From assembly GCF_002135345.1 (NCBI RefSeq), contig NZ_NEGI01000003.1:1-64000 (forward strand): DNA of 64,000 nucleotides. Direction: 5' to 3'. The translations under genes were made by a program, and so were the position numbers. Shown piece by piece: positions 36,578 through 45,782 of this stretch. The DNA comes from Acinetobacter sp. ANC 4648. Its GTDB lineage: Bacteria > Pseudomonadota > Gammaproteobacteria > Pseudomonadales > Moraxellaceae. The notes under the pieces were generated by a model. It made no database searches. It worked only from the letters and a program-made list of their open reading frames with translations, and had not been told where the DNA came from. Each line of letters opens with the position of its first letter. Positions within the stretch are counted from its first letter, which is position 1.

Positions 36578-36916
36578 ATGCCACGTATTAAAGTTCTCCC
36601 TCATGCGCAAATTTGTCCAAATGGTGCTGAGTTTGAAGTTGAGCAAAATGCTAATCTTTGTCAAAGCTTACTCAATAATGGCATCAAAATTGAGCACGCT
36701 TGTGACATGTCAAAAGCATGTACGACATGTCATGTCGTTGTACGTCAAGGTTTTGATCATCTTGAAGAAATGGATGACGTTGAAGCAGATTTACTTGATC
36801 GCGCTTGGGGCTTAGAGCCCGACTCTCGCCTGTCTTGCCAGGTTAAAATTACAGATCAAGATTTAGAAATTGAAATTCCGAAATACACGATCAATCATGC
36901 ATCGGAAAACCACTAA
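36578..36916 (+). CDS. fdx: 2Fe-2S ferredoxin Fdx of the isc operon
   Basis: 112 residues of the adrenodoxin type. HACDMSKACTTCHVVV (about 40-55) holds three ligand cysteines in the C-x5-C-x2-C pattern, and SRLSCQVKI the fourth. It supplies electrons for cluster assembly. It is 16 bases after hscA and ends the operon at a strong terminator; no iscX follows. Confidence 0.96.
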   Translation: MPRIKVLPHAQICPNGAEFEVEQNANLCQSLLNNGIKIEHACDMSKACTTCHVVVRQGFDHLEEMDDVEADLLDRAWGLEPDSRLSCQVKITDQDLEIEIPKYTINHASENH

Positions 36917-36940
36917 TACCAAATCATCTCTAGTTAAAAT

Positions 36941-36971
36941 ATAAAAAACCACTCAATTGAGTGGTTTTTAT
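36941..36971. terminator. Terminator of the isc operon
   Basis: ATAAAAAACCACTC and GAGTGGTTTTTAT with a 4-base loop. It begins 25 bases after the fdx stop and is 22 bases from the end of the convergent cyclase gene, so it serves both. Confidence 0.9.
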
Positions 36972-36992
36972 ATTTACGCGTAACAATATTTT

Positions 36993-38429
36993 TTATTTAA
37001 TTTCATCTTCAAAATTTAATTTTGCAATACCTTGAGAATTGGTTAACTGCTGCTGCACATGAATCCGATCAATCATTTTTTCCAAAATATCCACTAACTC
37101 AGGATATTCATAATTTTGAGTTTCTTCTAAATTCAAGACTAAATGAAAACCTTTATATTCATAATCAAACCACTGTTGATTTTCTTTTCTATTGGCAGCA
37201 TATTTTTCCATGACCTGCCATGTCTTCACCAAACCTTGAATACCCTTTAAGGCAATCGGTTTTTTAGGTGCGCACAAATAATCATTTTTAATCAATTTAT
37301 AGGTTTCATCTGAAACTAAAATTTCATCAATTTCAGCTGCACTTTGTAATCTCGCCGCCAAGTTTGCATCACGACCAACAATGGTATACGCCATACGATG
37401 GACTGCACCATAATTACCAACGTGACAATAACCAGTACTAATTCCCATACGAATATGCAAAGTTGCATAGCCCATTTTAATCCATCGTTCTCGCAGCAAT
37501 TTCATTTGATGACGCATTGAAATTGCCATATCAATACAATTTCGTGCATCTTGCTCTACCCCTTGAGAATCTGGATCCCCAAAAAAAATTAAGATCGCAT
37601 CACCCATGAATTTATCAATGGTCGCGCCATATTGTTTAGCAATTTCAGTCATTTGACTTAAATAATCATTCAGTAAAAATGCCAAATCATCGGGAATTAA
37701 TGTTTCAGATAGCTCCGTAAAACCCTGAATATCTGAAAAAAATACGGTTATTTTTTTACGTTTATATTCTAATTTTGCCTCAGTCTCACCACGCATAATG
37801 GCTTGCCAAAGCTGTAATGGCGCATAACGGCTTAATTTATTTGAAAGCTCGATATAGCGGTTCATTTCCTTAAAATAATTTTGTTTTTGCTCTTCTATTC
37901 GCTTCATTCGTCTATTTTGATAATAATTACCAATATTGGTAAATATTGCGATACAGACAAAAGCCAGAACAGAAAGTTCAGGATTCGTTTGCTGAAAATA
38001 TTCATCAAAACCAAAAACAAAAATAATATTGAGATAAAAAACAATAATTGCAACAAGGCTCGCAAAAGAGCCCATCATAAAAGAAATTTTATTATTAATT
38101 GCATTGTAAATAAGCGCTGAAAACAATACAAAAGATACCACAAGACTTAAATGTACAGCAGCTAATGCCGAAGCGATGACAATAACATCAATAATAAAAA
38201 ATACATTTTTGCGGATATGATTATCAAATTTATACTGAATCCAATGTGATAGTTTTTGACTAATCACAAAGACCAATAGTAAAAAAACTGGAAAATAGAG
38301 TTGATAGCTAGCATCTGGCGAGGTGAAATAATACACCACCACCAACAAAGCAATCATGACATATCCCATTAAACGCTGGAATACTTCAAATTGCTTTGGC
38401 TCTCTATCTAACATTCGATCTAATGGCAC
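36993..38429 (-). CDS. Membrane-bound class III adenylate cyclase
   Basis: 478 residues. About six membrane helices span residues 20-180, then a short linker and the catalytic domain. FFSDIQGFTELSE (about 231) and KFMGDAILIFFG (about 268-279) supply the two metal-binding Asp; the Lys of IDKFMGD and Asp of VGRDANLAARLQ are the pair that selects adenine, so cAMP rather than cGMP is the likely product, and the Asn and Arg of NLAARL are the transition-state residues. This fits the Acinetobacter cyclase called CavA, partner of the CRP-like Vfr; that name is from memory and not proved here. It is monocistronic. Confidence 0.85.
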   Translation of the reverse strand: MPLDRMLDREPKQFEVFQRLMGYVMIALLVVVYYFTSPDASYQLYFPVFLLLVFVISQKLSHWIQYKFDNHIRKNVFFIIDVIVIASALAAVHLSLVVSFVLFSALIYNAINNKISFMMGSFASLVAIIVFYLNIIFVFGFDEYFQQTNPELSVLAFVCIAIFTNIGNYYQNRRMKRIEEQKQNYFKEMNRYIELSNKLSRYAPLQLWQAIMRGETEAKLEYKRKKITVFFSDIQGFTELSETLIPDDLAFLLNDYLSQMTEIAKQYGATIDKFMGDAILIFFGDPDSQGVEQDARNCIDMAISMRHQMKLLRERWIKMGYATLHIRMGISTGYCHVGNYGAVHRMAYTIVGRDANLAARLQSAAEIDEILVSDETYKLIKNDYLCAPKKPIALKGIQGLVKTWQVMEKYAANRKENQQWFDYEYKGFHLVLNLEETQNYEYPELVDILEKMIDRIHVQQQLTNSQGIAKLNFEDEIK

Positions 38430-38480
38430 TGAATTAAATCACTCCAATTTCACTTCTACACAAATCCATGTGTATGTTAC

Positions 38481-38915
38481 TTAGTCCATGCGCCAATCAA
38501 ATGGCATATCACCCTGACCACGTAACGCGAGCATTAAGGTTTGGCGCATATGTGCTAACACATCATTGCTATATGGTACTGCTGGTGTACCCCAAACTGG
38601 CTTCGGCCAAGCCACATCATTTTGATAGCGTACTACATGGTGAAAATGTAATTGTGGAACCATATTTCCTAGCGCAGCAACATTCATTTTATCTGCACGA
38701 AATACACGAGCAAGCTGGCTTGATAACCAACTTGACTCTCTTAAAAACTGCTCTTGATCAGATTGGCTCAATTCATACAGTTCAGTAATTCCAGGTACAC
38801 GTGGAATCAAAATTAACCACGGAAACTGCATATCATTCATTAAACGACATGTAGAAAGCGGAAAATCGCCAACAAAAAAAGTATCTTGAGCAAGTTGTGG
38901 ATGCAAACTAAACAT
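38481..38915 (-). CDS. HIT domain protein with altered histidine triad
   Basis: 144 residues. The core WLILIPRVPGITELYELS and NMVPQLHFHHVVRYQND are typical of the HIT fold. The triad normally reads H-x-H-x-H; here it is HFHHV, so the last His is replaced by Val, which relatives in Acinetobacter also seem to show. Family members hydrolyse nucleotide phosphoesters. Whether this one is active in the same way is unclear. It lies 52 bases upstream of the cyclase gene on the same strand, but with no evidence of an operon. 38916-39164 shows no gene. Confidence 0.82.
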   Translation of the reverse strand: MFSLHPQLAQDTFFVGDFPLSTCRLMNDMQFPWLILIPRVPGITELYELSQSDQEQFLRESSWLSSQLARVFRADKMNVAALGNMVPQLHFHHVVRYQNDVAWPKPVWGTPAVPYSNDVLAHMRQTLMLALRGQGDMPFDWRMD

Positions 38916-39164
38916 ATCTTTATAAATGACGTAAAATTAGAAGGATGGCTAATACTAACACATCAATTTTGGCATGAATATTATTAGTCTTGTGTTTTAC
39001 CACAAATAAACACAGATTAGCTTGAATCCATTCATCCCGTGCACATTAAACTAGAAAATGAAAATTCCAGCCCCCCCATAATCTATGCTTAAAAATCCTC
39101 AATACAGCATTCTGAACGAGGATTTAAAAGCTTAAGTTTCTTAAAATGAGAGTATAGCGCTAGC

Positions 39165-42100
39165 TTAATTTACTTCACTTAATAATTTATTCAGCAGATC
39201 TAGAACAAACTGAATTCTTTTCTCAAATTCTTGCAGCATTACCATCACTTTCAACCGTTGCCCACCGTCCATCCGGTAATAGGTCGGATGTTTTTGCATC
39301 AACTGAATGATACTCATCGCTTGTACTGGCGTATCTGGAGAAAACTCAATTACACCGCCATTACCATGTATATCAATTTTCACAATTCCCAATTGCTCAG
39401 CTTTAATCCGAATTTGATGCACACTAAACAACTGTTTAACAGGTTGCGGTGGCACACCAAACCGATCAATCAACTCCATACGAATGTTATCGAGTTTTTC
39501 TTGAGTATTGGTATTACTAATGCGCTTATAAAATAATAATCGCTGGTGTACATCACCTAAATACTCATCCGGAATCAGAGCTGGCATATGTAAGTTGATT
39601 TCAGCAGTGAGGGATAATGGCGCATCAAAATTTGGGGTTTTTCCTTGTTGGATGGCCTTGGTAGCTTTTTCTAACATCTCCATATACAAGCTATAACCAA
39701 TCGCTTGCATTGACCCACTTTGCTGCTCACCCAACAATTCGCCTGCACCACGAATTTCCAAATCTTCAGTGGCTAGCATAAAGCCAGCCCCCAAATTAGA
39801 AGCCCGTTGAATGGCATCTAAGCGTTTTTCTGCATCACCTTTTAAACCTTTTAGCGAAGGTACCATTAAATAAGCATAAGCTTGATGGTGTGAACGACCC
39901 ACACGCCCACGCAACTGATGTAATTGTGCTAAACCCAGTTTATCAGCCCGTTCTATGATAATGGTATTCGCATTTGGAACATCAATTCCTGTTTCAATAA
40001 TAGTCGAACAAACAAGGACATTATGCTCTTTATGATAAAACTGCTGCATGACTTGCTCAAGTTCGCGTTCTCGCATTTGACCATGTGCGACAGCGACACG
40101 TGCCTCAGGCACTAAATGACGAATATTTTCCGCAGCACGCTCAATTGTATCGACTTCATTATGCAAAATATAAACCTGACCACCACGCAATAATTCACGC
40201 AGAATCGCTTCTTTCATGGTTGCATCAGTTTGATCAAGCACAAAGGTTTTTACCGCTAAACGACGTGCAGGTGGCGTTGCAATAATAGATAAATCTCGCA
40301 TTCCAGAAAATGCCATATTTAGCGTTCTAGGAATTGGCGTCGCCGTTAATGTCAACATATCCACATCTGCACGCATGGCTTTAATTCGCTCTTTATCACG
40401 AACCCCAAAACGATGTTCTTCATCAACAATCATTAATCCGAGGTTTTTAAATTGGATATTTTCCTGAAGAATTTTATGCGTCCCAATAACAATATCAACT
40501 TTACCATCGGCTAAGTCTTCTATAGTTTTTGTATGTGTTTTCGTAGTTCCAAAGCGTGATAAGACCTCAACTCGAATAGGCCAATCGGCAAAACGATCTT
40601 TAAAAGATTCAAAATGCTGTTGTGCCAAAAGCGTGGTTGGAACAAGTACTGCAACTTGCCTATTATTCTGTACAGCAACAAATGCTGCACGCATTGCCAC
40701 TTCCGTTTTACCAAAGCCAACATCACCACAGACCAATCGATCCATGGGCTTAGCCAATTGCATATCATGTAATACAGCTTCTATCGCATTGGCTTGATCA
40801 AGTGTCTCTTCATAAGCAAAACCACTGGCAAATTGCATATATGCACTTTGATCCAGCTCAAAACTGATTCCAGGCTTAGACTGACGACGCGCTTGAATAT
40901 GTAAGAGTTCAGCAGCGACATCATGAATTTGCTCTAAAGCTTTACGTTTAGCTTTATTCCATGCATCTGTACCCAGTTTATGTAAAGGTGCTAAATCAGG
41001 ATCACCACCACTGTAACGACTAATTAGATGTAGATTGGTCACTGGCACATAAACTTTTGCCGCATCAGCATAGTCAAGTTGCAGAAACTCATAATCTTGA
41101 TCATCAATATTTAAAGTGACCAACCCTGCATAGCGCCCAACACCGTAGTCAATATGTACAACAGGTGCACCAAGACTTAATTCAGTCAAACTACGAATTA
41201 AAAATTCTTCTGAAACTTCTTGTTGTCGTTTGCGGCGTCGTTGCACTACACGATGTTCGTATAATTGGTTTTCAGAAATAACTGTTAAACAATCGGTAAT
41301 AACCAAACCACGATCTAAGGGTGCGTTGGTAATAGCAACGGAATAACCACTTTGTCTAAACTTGGTAAAGTTTTCAACAACAGGGATATCACCTAGACTT
41401 GGACGCAAGGCATCTTTTAAAGTTTCACGGCGGCCTGCGCTTTCGGCAACCAATAGCACAGGATGATTGGCTGAATCGATATATTTCTTAACAACTGAAA
41501 ATGGTTTTTCATGTTTAGGATCTACAGGTAACTTTGGCGGTTGCTCCACGCGTAGATTAATTGCACCTGCTTTCTCTTCAATTTCTTCCGATGCTGCAAT
41601 AATTCGAGAAAATTGATTTAAATATTCAAAAATTTGCTTCGGTTGTAAAAAAAGCTCTTCGGGTGCAAGTAAGGGTTGATCACTATTATGACGTCGATCT
41701 TCATAGCGACGTATTACATCTTTCCAAAAATTAGCTAAATTTTCATCAATCTGCTTGTCTGTAATGACAATAGCATCACGTGGTAAGTACGTAGTAATAC
41801 TACTTTGCGTTTGCATTGCCGCTTTACTAAAGAATAATGGAAAGTAAAAATCCAATCCAGGAGATGCAATTCCCTCTAAAACATCCTGATAGATTGGATT
41901 TTTCTTCGGATTTGCGGTTGGAAAACTCTCCGCATAACGATCTCTGAATGTTGATCGTGCTTCTTTGAGTGGGAACTCTTTGGCTGGTAAAACCGTAAAT
42001 CGATCTAATTTTGTAGTGGTCCGTTGCGTTTCAGGATCAAAAAATTTAAGCGTATCAATCTCATCATCAAACAAATCAATCCGGATTGGTGAGTTTTGCC

Positions 42101-42623
42101 CTGATGCGTAAATATCCATGATGCTACCACGTACTGCAAACTCACCGTGGTCATAGACCGTATCGACAAGATGATATCCAGCTTGGATCAATTTTAATTT
42201 TTGCTGCTCTAAATCAAATTTTTGCCCAACTCGAATATCAAAATGCTCACCCAGAACCCATGACGTTGGCGCAACACGCTGCGCTAAGGTCGTCGCAGAA
42301 ATGAGTAAAATACCTTTTTGAGGCATATTTGAAAGAATAGATAGACGTTCTGAAACAATATCTTGATGTGGTGATAGCCGATCATAAGGTAAAATTTCCC
42401 AATCGGGGAAAATAGTCGGCTTAATACCATAAAATTCGAGTTCGCTTTCCAACTGACCCAAATGTTGATTATTGCGTGCAACCAAGACAAATAGCTGCTC
42501 AGACTGCACTGATATTTCTTTGAATAATAAAGCTGCAGACGAGCCAAGCATTGAGCCAATCCAGCGCTTTTCGCCTGCTTTGAGTTGTTTTAAATTGAGT
42601 TCAGAGATTTCTTTTTGGAACAT
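39165..42623 (-). CDS. mfd: Transcription-repair coupling factor Mfd
   Basis: About 1152 residues from the ATG at 42623 (MFQKEISE), preferred to 42647 because LKAGEKRWIGSMLG then falls where E. coli Mfd has its KAGEQ segment; neither start has a clear ribosome-binding site. The N-terminal UvrB-like region binds UvrA. The RNA-polymerase-interacting region is near 480-550, and the helicase motors carry CGDVGFGKTEVAMRAAF (Walker A, about 625), IVDEEHRFGV (Walker B) and STIIETGIDVPNANTIIIE. It displaces RNA polymerase stalled at lesions and recruits the UvrABC nuclease. It stands alone. Confidence 0.96.
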   Translation of the reverse strand: MFQKEISELNLKQLKAGEKRWIGSMLGSSAALLFKEISVQSEQLFVLVARNNQHLGQLESELEFYGIKPTIFPDWEILPYDRLSPHQDIVSERLSILSNMPQKGILLISATTLAQRVAPTSWVLGEHFDIRVGQKFDLEQQKLKLIQAGYHLVDTVYDHGEFAVRGSIMDIYASGQNSPIRIDLFDDEIDTLKFFDPETQRTTTKLDRFTVLPAKEFPLKEARSTFRDRYAESFPTANPKKNPIYQDVLEGIASPGLDFYFPLFFSKAAMQTQSSITTYLPRDAIVITDKQIDENLANFWKDVIRRYEDRRHNSDQPLLAPEELFLQPKQIFEYLNQFSRIIAASEEIEEKAGAINLRVEQPPKLPVDPKHEKPFSVVKKYIDSANHPVLLVAESAGRRETLKDALRPSLGDIPVVENFTKFRQSGYSVAITNAPLDRGLVITDCLTVISENQLYEHRVVQRRRKRQQEVSEEFLIRSLTELSLGAPVVHIDYGVGRYAGLVTLNIDDQDYEFLQLDYADAAKVYVPVTNLHLISRYSGGDPDLAPLHKLGTDAWNKAKRKALEQIHDVAAELLHIQARRQSKPGISFELDQSAYMQFASGFAYEETLDQANAIEAVLHDMQLAKPMDRLVCGDVGFGKTEVAMRAAFVAVQNNRQVAVLVPTTLLAQQHFESFKDRFADWPIRVEVLSRFGTTKTHTKTIEDLADGKVDIVIGTHKILQENIQFKNLGLMIVDEEHRFGVRDKERIKAMRADVDMLTLTATPIPRTLNMAFSGMRDLSIIATPPARRLAVKTFVLDQTDATMKEAILRELLRGGQVYILHNEVDTIERAAENIRHLVPEARVAVAHGQMRERELEQVMQQFYHKEHNVLVCSTIIETGIDVPNANTIIIERADKLGLAQLHQLRGRVGRSHHQAYAYLMVPSLKGLKGDAEKRLDAIQRASNLGAGFMLATEDLEIRGAGELLGEQQSGSMQAIGYSLYMEMLEKATKAIQQGKTPNFDAPLSLTAEINLHMPALIPDEYLGDVHQRLLFYKRISNTNTQEKLDNIRMELIDRFGVPPQPVKQLFSVHQIRIKAEQLGIVKIDIHGNGGVIEFSPDTPVQAMSIIQLMQKHPTYYRMDGGQRLKVMVMLQEFEKRIQFVLDLLNKLLSEVN

Positions 42624-42866
42624 AATCGCTACAGGTCTAAAAGACATGCTTGCTATTTTAGCATGATGCTTTTATAAGAACTTATTTATCGATAAAGTCT
42701 TGGTTTTATTTTCTCAAACCTACTGCATTTTCTTAAAGAATATTAGGTCAGTTTTTGTGAGACTATATTCAAAAAACTCCATTTTTTATCAATAAATATT
42801 TGATTCATATCTATACTGACTTCTCTATACTAAATGCACTCTGAGTAAATTACTCTGTATAGTGTT

Positions 42867-43220
42867 TCATCTATCCCGTTTAAAAATTTTATAATAATCA
42901 TTTAATTTTTTAATAATCGCCTGAAGCTGCTTTAAGTTTTCTTCGGTATTTCCTAAACGTGCAACATAACGTCCTGAAGAAACTTCTAAATCAATTTTTT
43001 CATTGATCAAAATCGCTTTATAAAATAATTCTTTTAAATCATTAAAATTGTTTAATTTTCGGTTAGAAAAATATTCTAAACGCTCGGACCATTCATTCAA
43101 AATGATGCCATCAACGATAAAACCTTGCTCTATATCAAATTGAATATTTTGTTCACGCAAATAGGTCTGTTCAGCTGTTTCTTTATTGCCTTTCAAAAAC
43201 GCTACCAGTTTATTCAACAT
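42867..43220 (-). CDS. Hypothetical protein, about 117 residues
   Basis: Not recognised. The ATG at 43220 (MLNKLVAFLKGN) is preceded by AGAAAGAAG; the upstream ATGs at 43244 and 43256 belong to the same frame but lack such a site. The protein is soluble and largely helical: NEWSERLEYFSNRKLNNFNDLKELFYKAILINEK, an SGRYVARLG turn, and a helical C-terminus (LKQLQAIIKKLNDYYKIF). There is no signal peptide. It follows the DyP peroxidase on the same strand, with a terminator between. 42648-42866 holds no gene. Confidence 0.6.
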   Translation of the reverse strand: MLNKLVAFLKGNKETAEQTYLREQNIQFDIEQGFIVDGIILNEWSERLEYFSNRKLNNFNDLKELFYKAILINEKIDLEVSSGRYVARLGNTEENLKQLQAIIKKLNDYYKIFKRDR

Positions 43221-43286
43221 GTTTCTTCTTTCTGAACCTAAACTGTCATCAATCATATCAAATTATGCTGATTACAGCCGCAATAT

Positions 43287-43318
43287 AAAAAGGATGTCCA
43301 TATCAGACATCCTTTTTT
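43287..43318 (-). terminator. Terminator of the DyP peroxidase gene
   Basis: AAAAAGGATGTC and GACATCCTTTTT with a 7-base loop, 14 bases after the stop on the minus strand. Confidence 0.88.
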
Positions 43319-43331
43319 GATTCACAATGGA

Positions 43332-44273
43332 TTACTCATCACCCAAGTCATCTAAAAAATCAACAGTCGGCACAAAAAATAAAGTTCCAGTTTTAGCTGT
43401 ACTAAAATCTAGTAATCGATCTAAATTCCCTTCAGCATCACCTTGAAACATATGTTTTAACATTTGATTGGTCGTACTAAATCTACCCGCGTAACCAATA
43501 AAAAACGTACCATATTCATTTTTTGAAGGATTGGAAAAAGGCATATTTGCACGCATAATCTTAAGCTCATTACCCTCTCGATCATAGGCTTTACTGACTA
43601 CATTATGCGCCGTACCAGGTTTAACATCATCACCTAGTTCAACATCATTAAATTTTTTACGACCAATCACTTTTTCTTGTTCTTCATCACTTAAGCCACG
43701 CCATTTATCCATATCATGCATATATTTTTGAATAAAAGCATAACTTCCCCCTGTAAATATTGGGTCTTCATTTCCAACTAAAGCATATTCAGCTGCAATT
43801 TCTGGTTCAGGATTCTCAGTTCCGTCTACAAAACCAATAATTGCTCGACCATCAAAATAACGAAAACCATGCACTTCATCAATCGAGTACGCTACATCTT
43901 TGAGTTGCTCTTGAATAATGCTCGCCAACTCAAAACATAGATCCTGACGATCAGCGCGAATATGAAAAAACAAATCACCCTGTGTTGAAACAGCTGTATA
44001 TTTCGGCCCTTTGATTTCTTTAAATGTGATTAATTCTCTTGGTTTATTCAGCTTCGGAAATAATCGATCCCACGCATTTGAACCAAAACCCATGGTCGCA
44101 TTAAATTGGGCTTCAGGAAATCGATTACTTAAACTCCGTGTTAATGCAGAAAAATTAGCCGCGAAATCTATAATGGTTTCTACAACTGCATCATTTTGAT
44201 TCAATCCCAATACGATGAATAAAGCATTTTCCCCCGGACGACTCATGACCGGTTGAATTCTCGTATTTCTCAT
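43332..44273 (-). CDS. Dye-decolorising (DyP-type) heme peroxidase
   Basis: 313 residues, class B size. GFVDGTENP (about 151-159) is the GxxDG signature with the distal Asp, GTAHNVV holds the candidate proximal heme His (about 221-227), and FFIGYAGRFSTTNQML includes the distal Arg region of the family. There is no Tat signal, so it is cytoplasmic. It oxidises small aromatic or porphyrin substrates with hydrogen peroxide; the natural substrate is not known. No encapsulin gene or C-terminal targeting tag is seen near it. Confidence 0.92.
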   Translation of the reverse strand: MRNTRIQPVMSRPGENALFIVLGLNQNDAVVETIIDFAANFSALTRSLSNRFPEAQFNATMGFGSNAWDRLFPKLNKPRELITFKEIKGPKYTAVSTQGDLFFHIRADRQDLCFELASIIQEQLKDVAYSIDEVHGFRYFDGRAIIGFVDGTENPEPEIAAEYALVGNEDPIFTGGSYAFIQKYMHDMDKWRGLSDEEQEKVIGRKKFNDVELGDDVKPGTAHNVVSKAYDREGNELKIMRANMPFSNPSKNEYGTFFIGYAGRFSTTNQMLKHMFQGDAEGNLDRLLDFSTAKTGTLFFVPTVDFLDDLGDE

Positions 44274-44390
44274 AAATATATGCTCTCATTTTATTATAAA
44301 TCTCGACAATTTAGCATATCGCAAGATTTATTCTGTAATTTTGAGCAACAAATTTAATTCAGTCATTCGATTTTACTTATACCCTAAAGT

Positions 44391-44419
44391 AAAAAGCATC
44401 CTTTAAGCGATGCTTTTTT
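44391..44419. terminator. Terminator between the peroxidase and GST-like genes
   Basis: AAAAAGCATC and GATGCTTTTT with an 8-base loop. It follows the GST-like gene on the minus strand by 20 bases and would end the rraA-GST unit. Confidence 0.85.
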
Positions 44420-44438
44420 GTGTTGATCCTTGGAAATA

Positions 44439-45224
44439 TTAGCCATATTTTTGCTGTAAATACGTCACAATATCTTCGGATTCAAATAACTTAGCACCTG
44501 TATTCGGGTCTTCCAAATACGGCACTTGAATATCGTTCTTAATCCGGCTCATGACTTCAATGACTTTCTCACGTTTACCACCCTTTAAAGGCTCATACAG
44601 CCCCGGCTTTAAACGCAACACAGCAGGACCTTGATCTTGCCAACGCTCCTTGGCGACATTATGAAAAACAAAAGGAATCTCTAATTCTGTCAGGACACCG
44701 CGTACTACACGTGTATAAGGGCTCGCTTCAAAGCCCCATAATTTCAATAATTGTTCAGGTGCAGTACGATCAATAATTTTCTGATTAACCCACACACCTC
44801 GGGCGCCATTAATAAGCGTACCTGCTAACGCCACGACTGGGTATTTTGGATAATGTGTATATTTTTTCGGAGTTTTACCACTTTTTCCATAATGCTGAAA
44901 TAAATAATCAATGATAGCCTTTGACTCATACATTGCAGCGCCAGTATTTTCATCCACAAAGAAAGGAAACTGCCTCTTACCGCCTTGCTCTTTGACGACT
45001 TTACGATACTTCATGCCTCCCTTTGGGCAGGGATAAACTTCATAATCCAAATTCAATAGCGTCATGACTTCGCGAACACGGCGACAAAATGGTGAACCCT
45101 CAAACTCATAAAGTTTTAATGTTTTTTCAGGCTGATTCGGAAAAGCTGTACCTGTTGCTCCACGTCCACCTGCTGTTATAGATGAGGCAAGTGCTTGAAC
45201 GACTTTAATTTGATGATGCACCAT
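44439..45224 (-). CDS. Protein with two tandem GST N-terminal (thioredoxin-fold) domains
   Basis: 261 residues. The first thioredoxin-like domain is EFEGSPFCRRVREVMTLLNLDYEVYPCPKGG to AMYESKAIIDYLFQHYGK (about 40-120), with a CxxC-like site reduced to one Cys (SPFC). The second is GFEASPYTRVVRGVLTELEIPF to KLFESEDIVTYLQQKYG (about 172-261), without Cys (SPYT). The alpha-helical C-terminal GST domain is absent; a short linker joins the two halves. This is unlike a normal GST (one N-domain and one helical domain). The likely role is glutathione-dependent redox or binding, unknown in detail. rraA is upstream by 33 bases. Confidence 0.82.
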   Translation of the reverse strand: MVHHQIKVVQALASSITAGGRGATGTAFPNQPEKTLKLYEFEGSPFCRRVREVMTLLNLDYEVYPCPKGGMKYRKVVKEQGGKRQFPFFVDENTGAAMYESKAIIDYLFQHYGKSGKTPKKYTHYPKYPVVALAGTLINGARGVWVNQKIIDRTAPEQLLKLWGFEASPYTRVVRGVLTELEIPFVFHNVAKERWQDQGPAVLRLKPGLYEPLKGGKREKVIEVMSRIKNDIQVPYLEDPNTGAKLFESEDIVTYLQQKYG

Positions 45225-45257
45225 TTTATAATCCTTGAGCTTTCGGCAGTTATTAAT

Positions 45258-45770
45258 TTATAAATCGACCAACTTTTCTTTTGCAACAACAATTCCATTG
45301 TTATCGGCATATAGATAATCGCCCGAATTGATGCTTACACCACCAAAATAAAGACTAATTCCAGTCTCGCCTATGCCTTTTCGCTGACTTTTTTGTGGAA
45401 TCGCAGCCAATGCATGTACACCTAAATCCAGTTCTGCAATCGCATCAACATCTCGCACACACCCATAAATAACCACACCATTCCAGTGATTTTTTACCGC
45501 TGATTCAGCAATCATATCGCCCATGAGTGCACAGCGCATAGATGCCCCACCATCCACTACAAGAACCTTACCTGTACCATCCGTTGCCAATAATTCTTTA
45601 ACGCGTGAATTATCCTCAAAACATTTTACAGTGATGACCTCTCCACCAAAACTTGTACGTGCACCATAGCTTTTAAAAAACTTACCATCCATAGATGGAG
45701 TGACGACTTGAATATTTTTTTCAGGATGATCATCTAATAAATCACAGGTTACGAAAGGCGTTAAAGTCAC
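45258..45770 (-). CDS. rraA: RraA family protein (ribonuclease E regulator or aldolase)
   Basis: 170 residues from a GTG start with GGAG upstream. It follows the RraA fold throughout: GGEVITVKCFEDNS, DGTGKVLVVDGGASMRCALMGDMIAESA and GCVRDVDAIAELDLGVHALA. RraA regulates RNase E in E. coli; the same fold also gives 4-hydroxy-4-methyl-2-oxoglutarate aldolase, whose catalytic pattern (G-D-x(19)-R-D) is matched by GDMI... and CVRDVD. The name is by family; which role holds is undecided. It probably forms an operon with the NAD(P)-binding gene (12-base gap) and the GST-like gene. Confidence 0.9.
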   Translation of the reverse strand: MTLTPFVTCDLLDDHPEKNIQVVTPSMDGKFFKSYGARTSFGGEVITVKCFEDNSRVKELLATDGTGKVLVVDGGASMRCALMGDMIAESAVKNHWNGVVIYGCVRDVDAIAELDLGVHALAAIPQKSQRKGIGETGISLYFGGVSINSGDYLYADNNGIVVAKEKLVDL

Positions 45771-45782
45771 TTTTTATCTCCA

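Noticed and set aside
43332..44273. Possible encapsulin cargo (DyP peroxidase)
   Set aside because: No encapsulin shell gene lies nearby and no typical C-terminal targeting extension is visible.
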